64,000 bases of DNA. It comes from DATAUD01 sp036268455. Its GTDB lineage: Bacteria > Verrucomicrobiota > Verrucomicrobiia > Limisphaerales > Palsa-1400. The notes beneath the pieces were generated by a model. The model was given only the letters and a program-made list of their open reading frames with translations. It ran no database searches and was not told the origin of the DNA. Below are positions 33,860-44,455 of this stretch, piece by piece (positions within the stretch are counted from its first letter, which is position 1; each line of letters opens with the position of its first letter). Where the stretch lies: contig DATAUD010000104.1 of the NCBI GenBank assembly GCA_036268455.1, forward strand, positions 144,008 through 208,007, in the 5' to 3' direction. A program made the translations under genes and the position numbers.

Positions 33860-36800
33860 TCAATGCGCTTCCTCGATCCCGTGATAGTAATTCTCCAGCG
33901 CCTCGCGAAATTCCGCCGGCGCTTCCTCCGTTGTGCCTCCCGCCTGTTGCACATTGCGCGAACCCGCTCCTTTTCCGGCCGCATTGCCGCTCAACGCACG
34001 GCCTCTCCGGTCCGTCGATCCCCCGGCTTGATTCAATCCCGTCGCCGGCTTTGCCGCCATTGCCTTGGCATTCGCCGAATTGCGCATCATCTGCAATAAA
34101 AACTGCATTTCCTCATCGGCCTTGCCGTCGCTCTGGGATTGCGACTGCTGCGGATTCGGCCGTTGGGCTTGTTCGTTGATAAGATTCACAAGGTCGGAAA
34201 GCGCTTCAATCGTCCCCATCTCCGCGTCGTCCGCCGGTTTGCCAGTTTGTGGCTGGCGCAAAATTGTGGCCGCGTTTTTCATCGCGCCATTGACCTGCGC
34301 AAATGCGGGATCAAGCTCCTTGATGGGCGTTTTCTGATGAATGCCATCCAGGGTGCCGGCGAGCTTTTCCTGTTCCTGCGAAAGCGCCACGGCGCGTTTG
34401 GGATACGTTTCCGCCCGCCCCTTGTCCTGGTCCAGGATCGCAGTTTGATCGTGCAGGTTCATTTCGCTTTCGCGCAACCGCAACAAAGCGATTAATTGCT
34501 CGGTCAAATCGTCCTTCTTCTGGCTGGACGAGCCGGACCCGGACCCCTGGCCCTTGCCATTGGACTTCGGCTCCAATTTCTCACTCCATTTCTGAAAGCG
34601 GTCCGACCATTGCCCAAGATTGTCGGAAGCCTCGATGCCAATGTTATTTCCGATCAACCCGCCCAACCGGCCCAACTCATCGACTGTATTGGAACTTTTC
34701 ATTTCCTGGCTGACTTCGCCGTAATTTGTCTTCTGGGTCCGCTCAAAGAAACGGCTGATCTCGCCTTGCAATTTTGCGGTTTCTTTTTGTTCCCCGGCTT
34801 GGTTCCGGGTCAGGTCATTCTCAAAAACTTTGTATTTTTCGGGAAGGTCTCGCGGCAGCAATCCGATAGTCTCAGGCGCGGCGCTGACGAGCGACCCCCC
34901 GATGTCTTTTTCCTCCGTCCCCACTTTTCGCAGCCGTTGCGAAAGCGTCAGCGCCTGGAGATCGTCCATGTGCTCGTTGGCCTTGCCCTGCATTTTTTCC
35001 AATTGCTTGAGGATGTCCTCGGCTTTCTGACTCGCATCCGCCATTTCCTTGGATTGCGGCTGCCCGCTTTGTCGCGCCGCCTGCATCGACTTCGCCGCGT
35101 CCTGCATTTTGTCTTTGGACAACTGCCGCCATTGGTCCATCGATTGGCTCCATTGCCGGATGGTTTCCTCGTTGAAAATCGGATTCTTCATCGCTTCGCG
35201 CACCGCCCGTTCGCCTTCCTTGGACAACTCATCCAAGTGCTCCGCGTTCTCCAATTGGTCCGACTTCGATTGCCCGATCCGCGCCGATTTTTGCGGCTCC
35301 GGCATCTTTTCCGCATCCTTTACTTCGGCAAGGTTGGCGACAATTTTTTCCTGGAGCCGCGTGACTTCCTCCACCTGTTCCATTACCGCTTCCAATTGTT
35401 CACGCACCATTTCCGCGTGCTGCTCCTGGCTCAACACGTGAATCCGGTAAATCGGCGTCATCGAACGTTCCCGGTCCGGGTAATAATCGCGCGCGTACGC
35501 CTGCAATTCCACTGTCGAATCCGCCGGAATCCGAAACAGCGAAGGGCTCCACAGAAAAACCTTCTGCGCGCTCGTAATGTGCGGAGAGGCGGTTTGCGTT
35601 TTGATCTCCGTCGTTGCGACGTCCGTCCGCGGCGAATCCGCCGTCATGTCCCACATCAGCCCAAAATCCCGCACCCCAAAATCGTCGCGCGCCTGCACGG
35701 GAACATGCAAGACATCGGAATCGAGCATCGCGATCTCGCGGGGCAATTCCACAATTTCCGGCGTCGGCGCTTCGTCGGCCTGTGTTCGGATGGAAACCCG
35801 GACCGGCGCGGCGTTGGACAAACCCAGCTTATCGCGCCAATTGAAATCCACCTCTTCCGCTCCGGGCGGCTCAGTCGAATCCGTGCTGAAATTCTCGCCC
35901 GCAATTTTCAACGGCGCCGGGGCGCTATCGTCCGTTTGCATCACCGCGTTCGAAAGCACCCGGCTGACCTTCCCGTTAAACGCCACCCGGCTCCCTTCGA
36001 CCATTAAGAGCGCCCCATTTTGGAGCAAATTGGTTTGAGCCGGATATTTCAAATAATCCGGCAACTGAATGTTTGCGGACAACTGTTCCAATGATGGCCT
36101 GTAAATCGGCGAGACTTTGATTTGCGCGCGCGCGTCTCCAAGTTCGATCCGCAGCGTGCCATCCTCAACTTGACCGGGAACATGCAGATGAATCGTCTCG
36201 CCGGTCGTTTCTCCTTCCACCGGCTGCTGCATTGCCCACCGTGCAAACACTTCGCGGGGCTTCCAAAACGACCGATAATGGACCACCCCGGAAACATCGA
36301 ACCCCTCTCCACGCGCAACGATCATTTCGGGCGGAAACCCGTCCAGCCGGACAAGCGTGTAACGCGGGATTTGCGCCATCGGCGCCGCCCAGCGCAAAAA
36401 CGCGTTCCAACCCGGGCGCGGTAACGCCACAAATATCACTAGAAGAACAACTGCCAGCGCCCCTGACACGCAGGCGCTTTTTCGGGCGCGCGCAGGGTTT
36501 ACGCTTTCGCCAAAATCGTAACTCTTGGCCTCCTCCGCCACTTGATAAATGGCGGCGTGATAGAGCGCGGGCGAAAAATTCGCAAAGTGCCGCTCCTCAT
36601 TTGCCAACTCCACAATCCCGAGCAATCGGTCTCCCAGCCGCCGGTATTTTCTTTGCACAAGATTTGCCAGCGCCTTGAGATCGCGCCTCTGCCACACCCA
36701 CCGCCGCGCCCATTCCAAGCCCGCCAAACCCGCCACAGCCAATCCGCATAGAAAGAGCGCCAGCCGAAGCCACGCCGGCGTTTCCCACAAACGATCCGAC

Positions 36801-36955
36801 ACGAACATGGCCAGAAACGAAACCATCAAACCGCCGATCCCCGCGCAAATCGCGACAGTTGTCTCGACGCGCCAGAGCCGGCGCTCGACCTGGGCGAACT
36901 GCTGGCGAAGAGCGTCCGGCAGAGTCACCGATAACCTGTCATCAAAGTCAGCCAT
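33860..36955 (-). CDS. Large DUF4175-like membrane protein with long coiled-coil region
   Basis: A 1031-residue protein starting MADFDDRLSVTLPDALRQQFAQVERRL. Hydrophobic helices lie near residues 33-53, 58-78 and 160-180, then a large extracytoplasmic beta-rich part (YTLVRLDGFPPEMIVARGEGFDVSG; ARDDFGVRDFGLMWD). From about 590 to the end it is Gln/Glu/Lys-rich and helical (MVREQLEAVMEQVEEVTRLQEKI...), strongly coiled-coil-like and low in complexity. This resembles DUF4175 proteins found with MoxR/DUF58/BatA gene sets, but those partners are absent here. It is the first gene of a four-gene operon ending at 30029. A longer in-frame start at 37228 would overlap the divergent serine hydrolase gene and is rejected. 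Confidence 0.75.
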   Translation of the reverse strand: MADFDDRLSVTLPDALRQQFAQVERRLWRVETTVAICAGIGGLMVSFLAMFVSDRLWETPAWLRLALFLCGLAVAGLAGLEWARRWVWQRRDLKALANLVQRKYRRLGDRLLGIVELANEERHFANFSPALYHAAIYQVAEEAKSYDFGESVNPARARKSACVSGALAVVLLVIFVALPRPGWNAFLRWAAPMAQIPRYTLVRLDGFPPEMIVARGEGFDVSGVVHYRSFWKPREVFARWAMQQPVEGETTGETIHLHVPGQVEDGTLRIELGDARAQIKVSPIYRPSLEQLSANIQLPDYLKYPAQTNLLQNGALLMVEGSRVAFNGKVSRVLSNAVMQTDDSAPAPLKIAGENFSTDSTEPPGAEEVDFNWRDKLGLSNAAPVRVSIRTQADEAPTPEIVELPREIAMLDSDVLHVPVQARDDFGVRDFGLMWDMTADSPRTDVATTEIKTQTASPHITSAQKVFLWSPSLFRIPADSTVELQAYARDYYPDRERSMTPIYRIHVLSQEQHAEMVREQLEAVMEQVEEVTRLQEKIVANLAEVKDAEKMPEPQKSARIGQSKSDQLENAEHLDELSKEGERAVREAMKNPIFNEETIRQWSQSMDQWRQLSKDKMQDAAKSMQAARQSGQPQSKEMADASQKAEDILKQLEKMQGKANEHMDDLQALTLSQRLRKVGTEEKDIGGSLVSAAPETIGLLPRDLPEKYKVFENDLTRNQAGEQKETAKLQGEISRFFERTQKTNYGEVSQEMKSSNTVDELGRLGGLIGNNIGIEASDNLGQWSDRFQKWSEKLEPKSNGKGQGSGSGSSSQKKDDLTEQLIALLRLRESEMNLHDQTAILDQDKGRAETYPKRAVALSQEQEKLAGTLDGIHQKTPIKELDPAFAQVNGAMKNAATILRQPQTGKPADDAEMGTIEALSDLVNLINEQAQRPNPQQSQSQSDGKADEEMQFLLQMMRNSANAKAMAAKPATGLNQAGGSTDRRGRALSGNAAGKGAGSRNVQQAGGTTEEAPAEFREALENYYHGIEEAH

Positions 36956-37049
36956 GTAAAATGCGTCCTCCCTATCATGCGTCGATACCGGGCAATCGTC
37001 AAAACTTTCAATTGAACTTTGGTCGTGCGCCGATACCCTGACTTCCAAT

Positions 37050-38627
37050 ATGCCACTCCGTCGTAGAACTTTTATAAGGCAACTGGGTCTTGGCGCGGCC
37101 GCGCTGAACCTTGCTTCAACCTTTCCCCTTGCCGTTGAGGCGGCGTCATTGAAGTCCAGCACACCCGAAGCGCAAGGCGTTTCTTCGGCGGGCATCCTGG
37201 CGTTTCTCCAGGCCGTTGCCGATTCCAAGCACGAATTTCACGGTTTTATGATGGTCCGGCGCGGCGCGATTATTGCCGAAGGCTGGTGGCGTCCCTATCG
37301 GCCCAACGCCCGCCACATGCTTTATTCGCTGAGCAAAAGTTTCACCTCCAGCGCCGTCGGTTTCGCCGTGACGGAGGGGCTTCTGAAAATCGACGCTCCC
37401 GTCACCTCGTTTTTTCCGGACGATGTCCCACCCACCATCAGCGACAATCTGGCCGCGTTGCGAGTCAAAGATTTGTTGACAATGTCCGTAGGCCGCGAAA
37501 AAGACTCGATGGGTATCATCACCAAGGAAGAAAACTGGGTGAAAAGCTTTTTGAGCCTGCCCATCGAGCACCAGCCGGGCACGGTTTTTCTGTACAACAG
37601 CGGCGCAACTTACATGCTTTCCGCCATCGTCCAAAAAGTCTCCGGTAAAAGGGTGAAAGACTATCTCGCCCCGCGATTGTTCAACCCGCTGCAAATCTAC
37701 AACTTGAGTTGGGAAACCTGCCCGCGCGGCATCAACACCGGCGGTTGGGGTTTGAGCGTTCAAACCGATTCCCTCGCAAAATTCGCGCAGTTCTATCTCC
37801 AAAAAGGCATGTGGAAGGGCAAGCAAATCCTGCCCCAGGCATGGATCCACGAGGCGACCACTTTCAAAATCCAGCAACCCGCGACAGGCGGCAAGGACCT
37901 GGAACAACTCAAGCAGACGAGCGATTGGCACCAGGGCTACTGCTATCAATTTTGGCGTTGCCGTCACAACGCCTTTCGCGGCGACGGCGCATTCGGCCAG
38001 TTCGCGATTGTCATGCCGGATCAGGATGCCGTCATCGCCATCAACAGTGAAACCAGCGACATGCAAGGGATATTAAATCTCGTTTGGGACAACTTGCTGC
38101 CCGCGATGAACGACACTCCTCTTCCCGCAGACGCCGCATCACACTCGAAATTGAAACACACGCTTGCCTCGTTGGCCCTGCCGCCGACTGCGTCGCAAAC
38201 CTCGCCCACCGCCGCTGGAATTTCCGGCAAAGTTTTCCAGATTGATCCCAACGAATCCGGCGTTCGCGCGGTGCGATTCGATTTCTCGCCGGCCGCCTGC
38301 AAGTTCACCTTGACAGACGCGGACAAGGAATACCCCGTCCAATGCGGCACAACAACTTGGGTGGATGGCGAAACCAATATGCCGGGAACGCCTCCCAAAA
38401 TTACCGTTGGCGATTTGCGTCCCGTCAAAGTCGCCGCGCGTGGCGTTTGGCAGGACGACAACACATGGGTGATGACGTGGCGCTACTACGAAACGCCGCA
38501 CCATGACAAGGTCACGTGCCGTTTCGATGGTAACAACGTCAAAGTCGAATTCCTGAATAGCGTCTCCGAAATATCGTCCTCGCACAAAGACAGCCGTCCC
38601 GTTCTCTCCGGCCGCATTCAATCCTGA
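37050..38627 (+). CDS. Serine hydrolase of the beta-lactamase class C family
   Basis: A 525-residue exported protein. The N-terminus (MPLRRRTFIRQLGLGAAALNL) resembles a twin-arginine signal. The penicillin-binding/class C beta-lactamase fold shows the nucleophile motif S-x-x-K at SLSK (93-96), the second motif YNS near 182, and HNAFRGDGAFGQ in place of the KTG strand. A C-terminal beta domain of about 150 residues follows (VRAVRFDFSPAACKFTL...). Related proteins are esterases, D-aminopeptidases or muropeptide carboxypeptidases, and antibiotic resistance is not implied. It is divergent from the DUF4175-like gene, with 94 bases between the two start codons. Confidence 0.85.
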   Translation: MPLRRRTFIRQLGLGAAALNLASTFPLAVEAASLKSSTPEAQGVSSAGILAFLQAVADSKHEFHGFMMVRRGAIIAEGWWRPYRPNARHMLYSLSKSFTSSAVGFAVTEGLLKIDAPVTSFFPDDVPPTISDNLAALRVKDLLTMSVGREKDSMGIITKEENWVKSFLSLPIEHQPGTVFLYNSGATYMLSAIVQKVSGKRVKDYLAPRLFNPLQIYNLSWETCPRGINTGGWGLSVQTDSLAKFAQFYLQKGMWKGKQILPQAWIHEATTFKIQQPATGGKDLEQLKQTSDWHQGYCYQFWRCRHNAFRGDGAFGQFAIVMPDQDAVIAINSETSDMQGILNLVWDNLLPAMNDTPLPADAASHSKLKHTLASLALPPTASQTSPTAAGISGKVFQIDPNESGVRAVRFDFSPAACKFTLTDADKEYPVQCGTTTWVDGETNMPGTPPKITVGDLRPVKVAARGVWQDDNTWVMTWRYYETPHHDKVTCRFDGNNVKVEFLNSVSEISSSHKDSRPVLSGRIQS

Positions 38628-38644
38628 CTTTTGGCGCGGCATCG

Positions 38645-38665
38645 GCACTTTGCACTTTGCACTTT
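38645..38665. repeat. Three tandem copies of a 7-base unit (GCACTTT)
   Basis: The unit GCACTTT occurs three times in a row in the 65-base gap between the serine hydrolase and pta. Its meaning is unknown; it may be a slippage product. Confidence 0.6.
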
Positions 38666-38692
38666 CGCCATTCGTGCTGTACTTAAATCCCC

Positions 38693-39754
38693 ATGCGATT
38701 TATCGCCAAAATTATTGAAAAGTTGCAGCGCCACCCCAAACGGGTCGTCTTTCCCGAGGGCACCGAGCCTCGTGTGCTCCAGGCCGCGCGCCAATTTTAT
38801 TCCCTGCGCCTCGGCGCTCCCATTCTTCTGGGCGACCGCACACAGATCAAACAAGCCGCCGCGGAACTCAACCTCTCACTCGAAGGCGTCCGAATCATCA
38901 ATCCCGTCGAAAGCGAGGACTTGCCGGCTTTCGTCAAACGGTTCGAGATGCTCCGCCGTTTCAAGGGCGTCGAAGAAAAGGAAGCCCGCGAAACCATGCT
39001 CAACCCCAATTACTACGGCGCCATGATGCTCGCCATGCACCAGGTCGATGGTTTTATTTCCGGCGCAAATCAAAGTTCCGGCAGCGTCCTTCGCCCGCTT
39101 TTCCAAATCGTCAAGGTCGCCCCCGCCGCCTCCACCGCTTCCAGTTGCATGGTCATGGAAGTCGAGGACACCAGGTTCGGACACGAAGGCGTCCTGTTCA
39201 TGGGCGATTGCGGCGTCATCCCGGAACCGACTGTGCCCCAATTGGCCGACATCGCCGTTTCCACCGCCCATCTCGCGCACCAACTCCTCGGCATCCGTCC
39301 GCGCGTCGCTCTCCTTTCCTACTCCACCAAAGGCAGCGCGACTCACCCTTCCATCGGCAAAGTGCAGGCTGCCACCGCTCTGGCGCAAAAAATCGCCCAC
39401 GATACCCAACTCGACGCGGATTTCGACGGCGAACTGCAAGTCGATGCCGCCCTCGTCCCCGAAATCGCCGCCCGCAAGCTGCCCGAAAGCCACGTCGCCG
39501 GCCGGGCCAACGTTCTCATTTTCCCCGATCTCAACTCCGGCAACATCGCCAGCAAATTGATCCAGCACGTCGCCAAAGCCCACGCATACGGCCAGATTTT
39601 GCTCGGCATGGACCGCCCCAGCGCCGATGTCTCCCGCGGCGCGAACGCCCATGATGTCCTCGGCGTTGCAGCCATCGTTAGCCTGCAATCCATCTCCTAC
39701 AAAGAACTTTACCCAACTCCCGAACCCGGACAGCGCGACCTCGAACTCAAATGA
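38693..39754 (+). CDS. pta: Phosphate acetyltransferase (catalytic domain only)
   Basis: A 353-residue phosphotransacetylase converting acetyl-CoA and phosphate to acetyl phosphate and CoA. The whole length is the PTA_PTB domain: PKRVVFPEGTEPRVLQAA, YYGAMMLAMHQVDGFISGA, SYSTKGSATHPSIGKVQ, ELQVDAALVPEIAARK, and NVLIFPDLNSGNIASKL. It is the short type, without the N-terminal P-loop and DRTGG domains of E. coli Pta; these are encoded by the next gene. Their ATGA overlap suggests coupled translation. No ackA gene for acetate kinase lies in the window. Confidence 0.93.
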   Translation: MRFIAKIIEKLQRHPKRVVFPEGTEPRVLQAARQFYSLRLGAPILLGDRTQIKQAAAELNLSLEGVRIINPVESEDLPAFVKRFEMLRRFKGVEEKEARETMLNPNYYGAMMLAMHQVDGFISGANQSSGSVLRPLFQIVKVAPAASTASSCMVMEVEDTRFGHEGVLFMGDCGVIPEPTVPQLADIAVSTAHLAHQLLGIRPRVALLSYSTKGSATHPSIGKVQAATALAQKIAHDTQLDADFDGELQVDAALVPEIAARKLPESHVAGRANVLIFPDLNSGNIASKLIQHVAKAHAYGQILLGMDRPSADVSRGANAHDVLGVAAIVSLQSISYKELYPTPEPGQRDLELK

Positions 39755-40842
39755 TGCCAACCCTCAATACGACGACTCCGCGCGTTTTCATCGCGGCCAC
39801 GCGACAGAATGAGGGCAAGACCACCACCTCGCTCGGCTTGCTCGCCGCATTGCAAAAATTTTATCCACGCATCGGCTACATCAAGCCAGTCGGCCAGCGC
39901 TTTGTTGAAATCGAGGAGCAAAAAATCGACGAGGACATCGTCCTCATGGACCAGGTCTATCGCCTCAATTGCCCGTTGCTCGACATGAGTCCAATCGCCG
40001 TCGAGCCGGATTTCACCCGAAAATATTTGCTTTCCTCGAACAACGACGCGCTCGTCAAGAAGATCGTCAAGGCCTTTGACCGCGTCGCGTGGGAAAAGGA
40101 TTTCGTCCTCTGCGAAGGCTCCGGCCATGCCGGCGTCGGCTCTGTTTTCGATCTCTCCAACGCCCAGGTGGCAAAAATCCTGGGCGCAAAAGTCATCATT
40201 GTCAGCCAGGGGGGCATCGGCAAACCCATTGACGAGGTTTACCTCAACCAGGCTGTTTTTGAGCGCGAGGGCGTCGAAGTCATCGGCATCATCCTCAATA
40301 AAGTGACGTCTGACAAACTCGACTACATTACCGAATTTGCTCGCAAGGGGTTCCGCCGCAAAGGCCTCGACCTTCTCGGCGTTCTGCCCCATCGCCGGAT
40401 CTTGTCCAGCCCCACCATCGCCGCCATTCAGGAAGATTTGGAAGCCCGCGCATTGAACACCTGCCAGCGCGAGGGCAAATTCGTGGACAGCGTCGTTATC
40501 GGCGCAATGGGCGCCCAGAGCGCCCTGAGTCATTTCACGGCCGGCAGCCTGGTGATTACCCCCGGCGATCGCGAGGACATCATCGCAGCCGCCGCCGAGT
40601 CCGGCCGGGAGCTTTCCGGCATCATCCTCACGGAAAAACTCACGCCCACCGAAGGCGTTCTGCGCGTCATCGAGAAACTTCCGTTTCCCGTCCTCCTTTC
40701 GGAGCTGGATTGTTACGAGGTCGCCTCGCGCGTCCACAATCTCAACATCAAAACCCGCGCCGCCGACACCCAAAAAATATCGGTCATTCGCGACCTCATC
40801 GCCGAGCACGTCGATGTCAACAAGATTCTAAAGGCCCTCTAG
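39751..40842 (+). CDS. P-loop/DRTGG protein, a stand-alone counterpart of the Pta N-terminal region
   Basis: A 363-residue protein with an N-terminal BioD/CobB-like ATPase domain (IAATRQNEGKTTTSLGLLAAL, a P-loop variant; VLCEGSGHAGVGSVFDLSNAQVAK; VIIVSQGGIGKPIDEVYLN) and a C-terminal DRTGG domain (VVIGAMGAQSALSHFTAGSLVITPGDREDIIAAA...GIILTEKLTP). These are the two domains that precede the catalytic domain in E. coli-type Pta, where they sense regulators. Here they form a separate protein encoded directly after pta with a 4-base overlap, so they probably regulate Pta in trans. Two adjacent ATG codons (39751, 39754) are possible starts. hisC follows after 4 bases. Confidence 0.85.
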   Translation: MMPTLNTTTPRVFIAATRQNEGKTTTSLGLLAALQKFYPRIGYIKPVGQRFVEIEEQKIDEDIVLMDQVYRLNCPLLDMSPIAVEPDFTRKYLLSSNNDALVKKIVKAFDRVAWEKDFVLCEGSGHAGVGSVFDLSNAQVAKILGAKVIIVSQGGIGKPIDEVYLNQAVFEREGVEVIGIILNKVTSDKLDYITEFARKGFRRKGLDLLGVLPHRRILSSPTIAAIQEDLEARALNTCQREGKFVDSVVIGAMGAQSALSHFTAGSLVITPGDREDIIAAAAESGRELSGIILTEKLTPTEGVLRVIEKLPFPVLLSELDCYEVASRVHNLNIKTRAADTQKISVIRDLIAEHVDVNKILKAL

Positions 40843-40846
40843 TCCC

Positions 40847-41958
<1,112 letters not shown>

Positions 41959-41962
<4 letters not shown>

Positions 41963-42717
41963 TGAAACAATCCCTTTAACTTGTCCCCGAGCTTTTTCGC
42001 GGCGCCTTTGGCGTCGTTCAACCCTTCCGTCCCCAACTGTCCCGCGTTTTTTGCAATCTCCGTCGTGGCGGCTATCAATACCGCGTGCAAAGCCCGTTGC
42101 CCCACTTCCACTCCCGTAATCCCTTCCGGCCCCGTCCCGAGATCGGTAAGATGAATCTCAGGAATCGTTAGCGTGAGCGTGCGCCCGCCGGAAAGCTTCG
42201 TATTGACTTGCAGTTTCGCCCCCGTGATCAGCAAATCGTCAACCTGAAGCTTGCGCTCCGATTTCGCGGGGGCCAATGAGGGGGCCGTCGAATCCGGCGC
42301 CGTGGAGGAACTGCCGATATAATCATTCAGGTTCTTCTCGATTTTCGTCAGGTTATTTTCCTTCCATCCCCCTTCCCACGTAATCACAGGCGCCTTCACC
42401 TTGATGCTCTTCAAAATTAACTTGTTCGAAAACACGCTCCGCGCCTTGACCCGCACGCTCACATCTCCCACATCAATTGAAGTCGGTGTCTTGTATCCCG
42501 GAGGATTCCCCAGCACAAAGCCCGTAAGTTCGACCCTGCAACCGACGATCCATACCCCGGCGCTTTTCAGTTTTACGTCCACCTTGGTCGCGTCTGGCCC
42601 GATCCTCTGGACGGTTTTCTTAAGAATCGCGCCGAGAGAAAATGCCACCGCCACGACCGCCACGAGGAACACCACGACCAGCGCCAGCAAGACGCCAAGA
42701 ATCCATTTCCGTTTCAT
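41959..42717 (-). CDS. Membrane-anchored AsmA-like small protein
   Basis: A 252-residue protein with one N-terminal membrane helix (about 6-30: WILGVLLALVVVFLVAVVAVAF). The periplasmic part has strands similar to AsmA/DUF748 proteins: VDVKLKSAGVWIVGCRVELTGFVLGNPPGYKTPTSIDVGDVSVRV, LILKSIKVKAPVITWEGGWKENNLTKIEKNLNDYI. It ends in an Ala/Gly/Lys-rich amphipathic helix (AKKLGDKLKGLF). ATG at 42717 has GGGCGAAA upstream. AsmA-type proteins affect outer-membrane lipid traffic; this one is much shorter and its function is not known. Confidence 0.75.
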
Positions 42718-42761
42718 AACTTTTTCGCCCTGCACCAACCCAATGTAGCAGCGTTCGCGCC

Positions 42762-43394
42762 CTACTGCAAAACATGCCCTGGATTGCTGCACGTCGGTTT
42801 GTCGCCCACCGTGCCGATCGTGTAAACGCCCCCATCCGGGCAGGCCGGCAATTCCCCATTCGGCCCCCTGCCAAGATACGGCTGCAAATCAGACATCGCC
42901 GGCGTATCGGTGGCCTGTTTTCTAAATTCCAGCGCCCATTGTTGTTTGGCCGCGTCAATCAGCCGCAGATTATTGATGCACGCATTCTGGTTTTGTATTT
43001 GATGCGTCTGGGCTTGCACACCCGCCTGAACGCTGGCCTGGACGTTCGCGACCGCGTCCTGTCTTGCCGCCTCTTCCGAAGCCACCTGTTGATTCAGCGT
43101 CTCGATTTGCCGGCGCGCCTTCGTCAATTCGCCCGACTGCTGGCGCAATCGCGACACTTCATTGCGCAACTTCGCCAGGTCATGCACCTGGTCGTCGGAG
43201 AGCGAACCGGCCGAATTCGCCGCCGCCTGCTGCGCCTCCGTCAATTTCTCCTGCAACGGCCCGATGTCCGCGACCTGCTGCGTCAACCCCGCGTTCTCCC
43301 GTCGCAATTCCTGGATCGTTTGGTATTGCACCGCAACGACTCCCGCCAGCGCGGCGATAACAACAAACGCCGCCACAATCTTAATTTTGCTCAT
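42762..43394 (-). CDS. Coiled-coil protein ending in a pseudopilin-like module
   Basis: A 210-residue protein with one N-terminal membrane helix (about 5-24), then a long coiled coil (about 25-130: LRRENAGLTQQVADIGPLQEKLTEAQQ...). The last 70 residues (CINNLRLIDAAKQQWALEFRKQATDTPAMSDLQPYL...CPDGGVYTIGTVGDKPTCSNPGHVL) match the globular C-terminal region commonly found behind a prepilin signal in this phylum. Here that signal is replaced by an ordinary helix and a coiled coil. This is probably a domain shuffle; the function is unknown. It lies 44 bases upstream of the AsmA-like gene and may be cotranscribed with it. Confidence 0.75.
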   Translation of the reverse strand: MSKIKIVAAFVVIAALAGVVAVQYQTIQELRRENAGLTQQVADIGPLQEKLTEAQQAAANSAGSLSDDQVHDLAKLRNEVSRLRQQSGELTKARRQIETLNQQVASEEAARQDAVANVQASVQAGVQAQTHQIQNQNACINNLRLIDAAKQQWALEFRKQATDTPAMSDLQPYLGRGPNGELPACPDGGVYTIGTVGDKPTCSNPGHVLQ

Positions 43395-43457
43395 TTCTCA
43401 ACCTTGGTGGTATCAAACATTTGGTACAACTTCCCCGGCCTAAGCGCAATGCAAAAC

Positions 43458-44450
43458 CTACCGCAAATCCCCCGGCTTCACCGCTTTCCTTCCCTTTCCA
43501 AACCCAAAAAACGACGGCCTGTAATCACCCACGAAACCAACATCCGCCTTCACCGGCACCTCAATCCCAAGCGTCCAATAACAAGCATTGACCAGCATCC
43601 GTCGAAGCCCTTCATTCTCCAAATCAACCGCCGCCCCCGCGGTGGTCGTCACGATTTTTGAAACCTTCCCCGCATCACCCTTGTAATTGCGCACCCAGAA
43701 AATCGGCATCATCGGATCATTTATAGCTCCGGCCACAGGCGGATCATCCGGGTTCATCCCAGAGAGCACTTGCCCAAAAACCAGCACTTGGGCATCCGCC
43801 GGCAAATGCGCCACCGTATAAACATCCGAAGGCCACCACAACGGCGTCACACCTCGCAAAATGGGATGCGTAGCCATCTGGTCGTTGACAACACCCCTCG
43901 TGCTTTCCTTCCCATGCGCGCCATGATGACTGACCCACGTTTCCCCCAGCACCTGCTGTCCAAACCCTCCCCGCGAAAGATGGCTCGACCAATCAAAACT
44001 CGCGTAAGGGCTGTTCGTGTTCCGTTGATATGCGAAGGCGTGCGTGCTCGTGCGCAACGCGATGATCGGTTTGCCCGAATTGAGATAATCCACGAAATGT
44101 TTCATCTGCGCATCCGGCAATTCGCGAAAGCGCAACTGCATCACGCAAAGGTCCGCCGTGTCCAGAGCCTGAATGCCCGGCAGGTTCGTCAGACAATCCG
44201 GATCGATCTCCCCCGCCGCATTGATTGTGAACAGCGCCGTGCAATCAAACCCGTGCCGCGTCGCGAGAATTTTTGCCAGCATCGGCAATCCTTCCTCCGA
44301 CCGGTACTCCTCGTCCCCCGCCAGAAATACAATCCGTTTTCCGTGCCCCGGCCCTGGCGCAGCAATATAATGCACCCCCTCCCCCGCCCAGGAATTTCCC
44401 GCCAGCAACGTCACCGTTGCCAGCACGACGCCAACGTTAATAAGTCGCAT
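43458..44450 (-). CDS. ThuA-like domain secreted protein
   Basis: A 330-residue exported protein (signal MRLINVGVVLATVTLLAGNSWA). The glutamine-amidotransferase-like ThuA fold is suggested by KRIVFLAGDEEYRSEEGLPMLAKILATRHGFDCTALF, DLCVMQLRFRELPDAQMKHFVDYLNSGKPIIALRTSTHAF, and PILRGVTPLWWPSDVYTV. ThuA proteins take part in trehalose and other sugar use in Rhizobium; the secreted forms in this phylum have no known reaction. The ATG at 44450 with GTGAGG upstream is preferred to a GTG three codons earlier. It follows a degraded zinc-ribbon gene. Confidence 0.82.
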   Translation of the reverse strand: MRLINVGVVLATVTLLAGNSWAGEGVHYIAAPGPGHGKRIVFLAGDEEYRSEEGLPMLAKILATRHGFDCTALFTINAAGEIDPDCLTNLPGIQALDTADLCVMQLRFRELPDAQMKHFVDYLNSGKPIIALRTSTHAFAYQRNTNSPYASFDWSSHLSRGGFGQQVLGETWVSHHGAHGKESTRGVVNDQMATHPILRGVTPLWWPSDVYTVAHLPADAQVLVFGQVLSGMNPDDPPVAGAINDPMMPIFWVRNYKGDAGKVSKIVTTTAGAAVDLENEGLRRMLVNACYWTLGIEVPVKADVGFVGDYRPSFFGFGKGRKAVKPGDLR

Positions 44451-44455
44451 TCGCC

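Noticed and set aside
36956..37228. Longer N-terminus for the DUF4175-like protein
   Set aside because: It would overlap the divergent serine hydrolase start; MADFDDRL at 36955 is a natural start.
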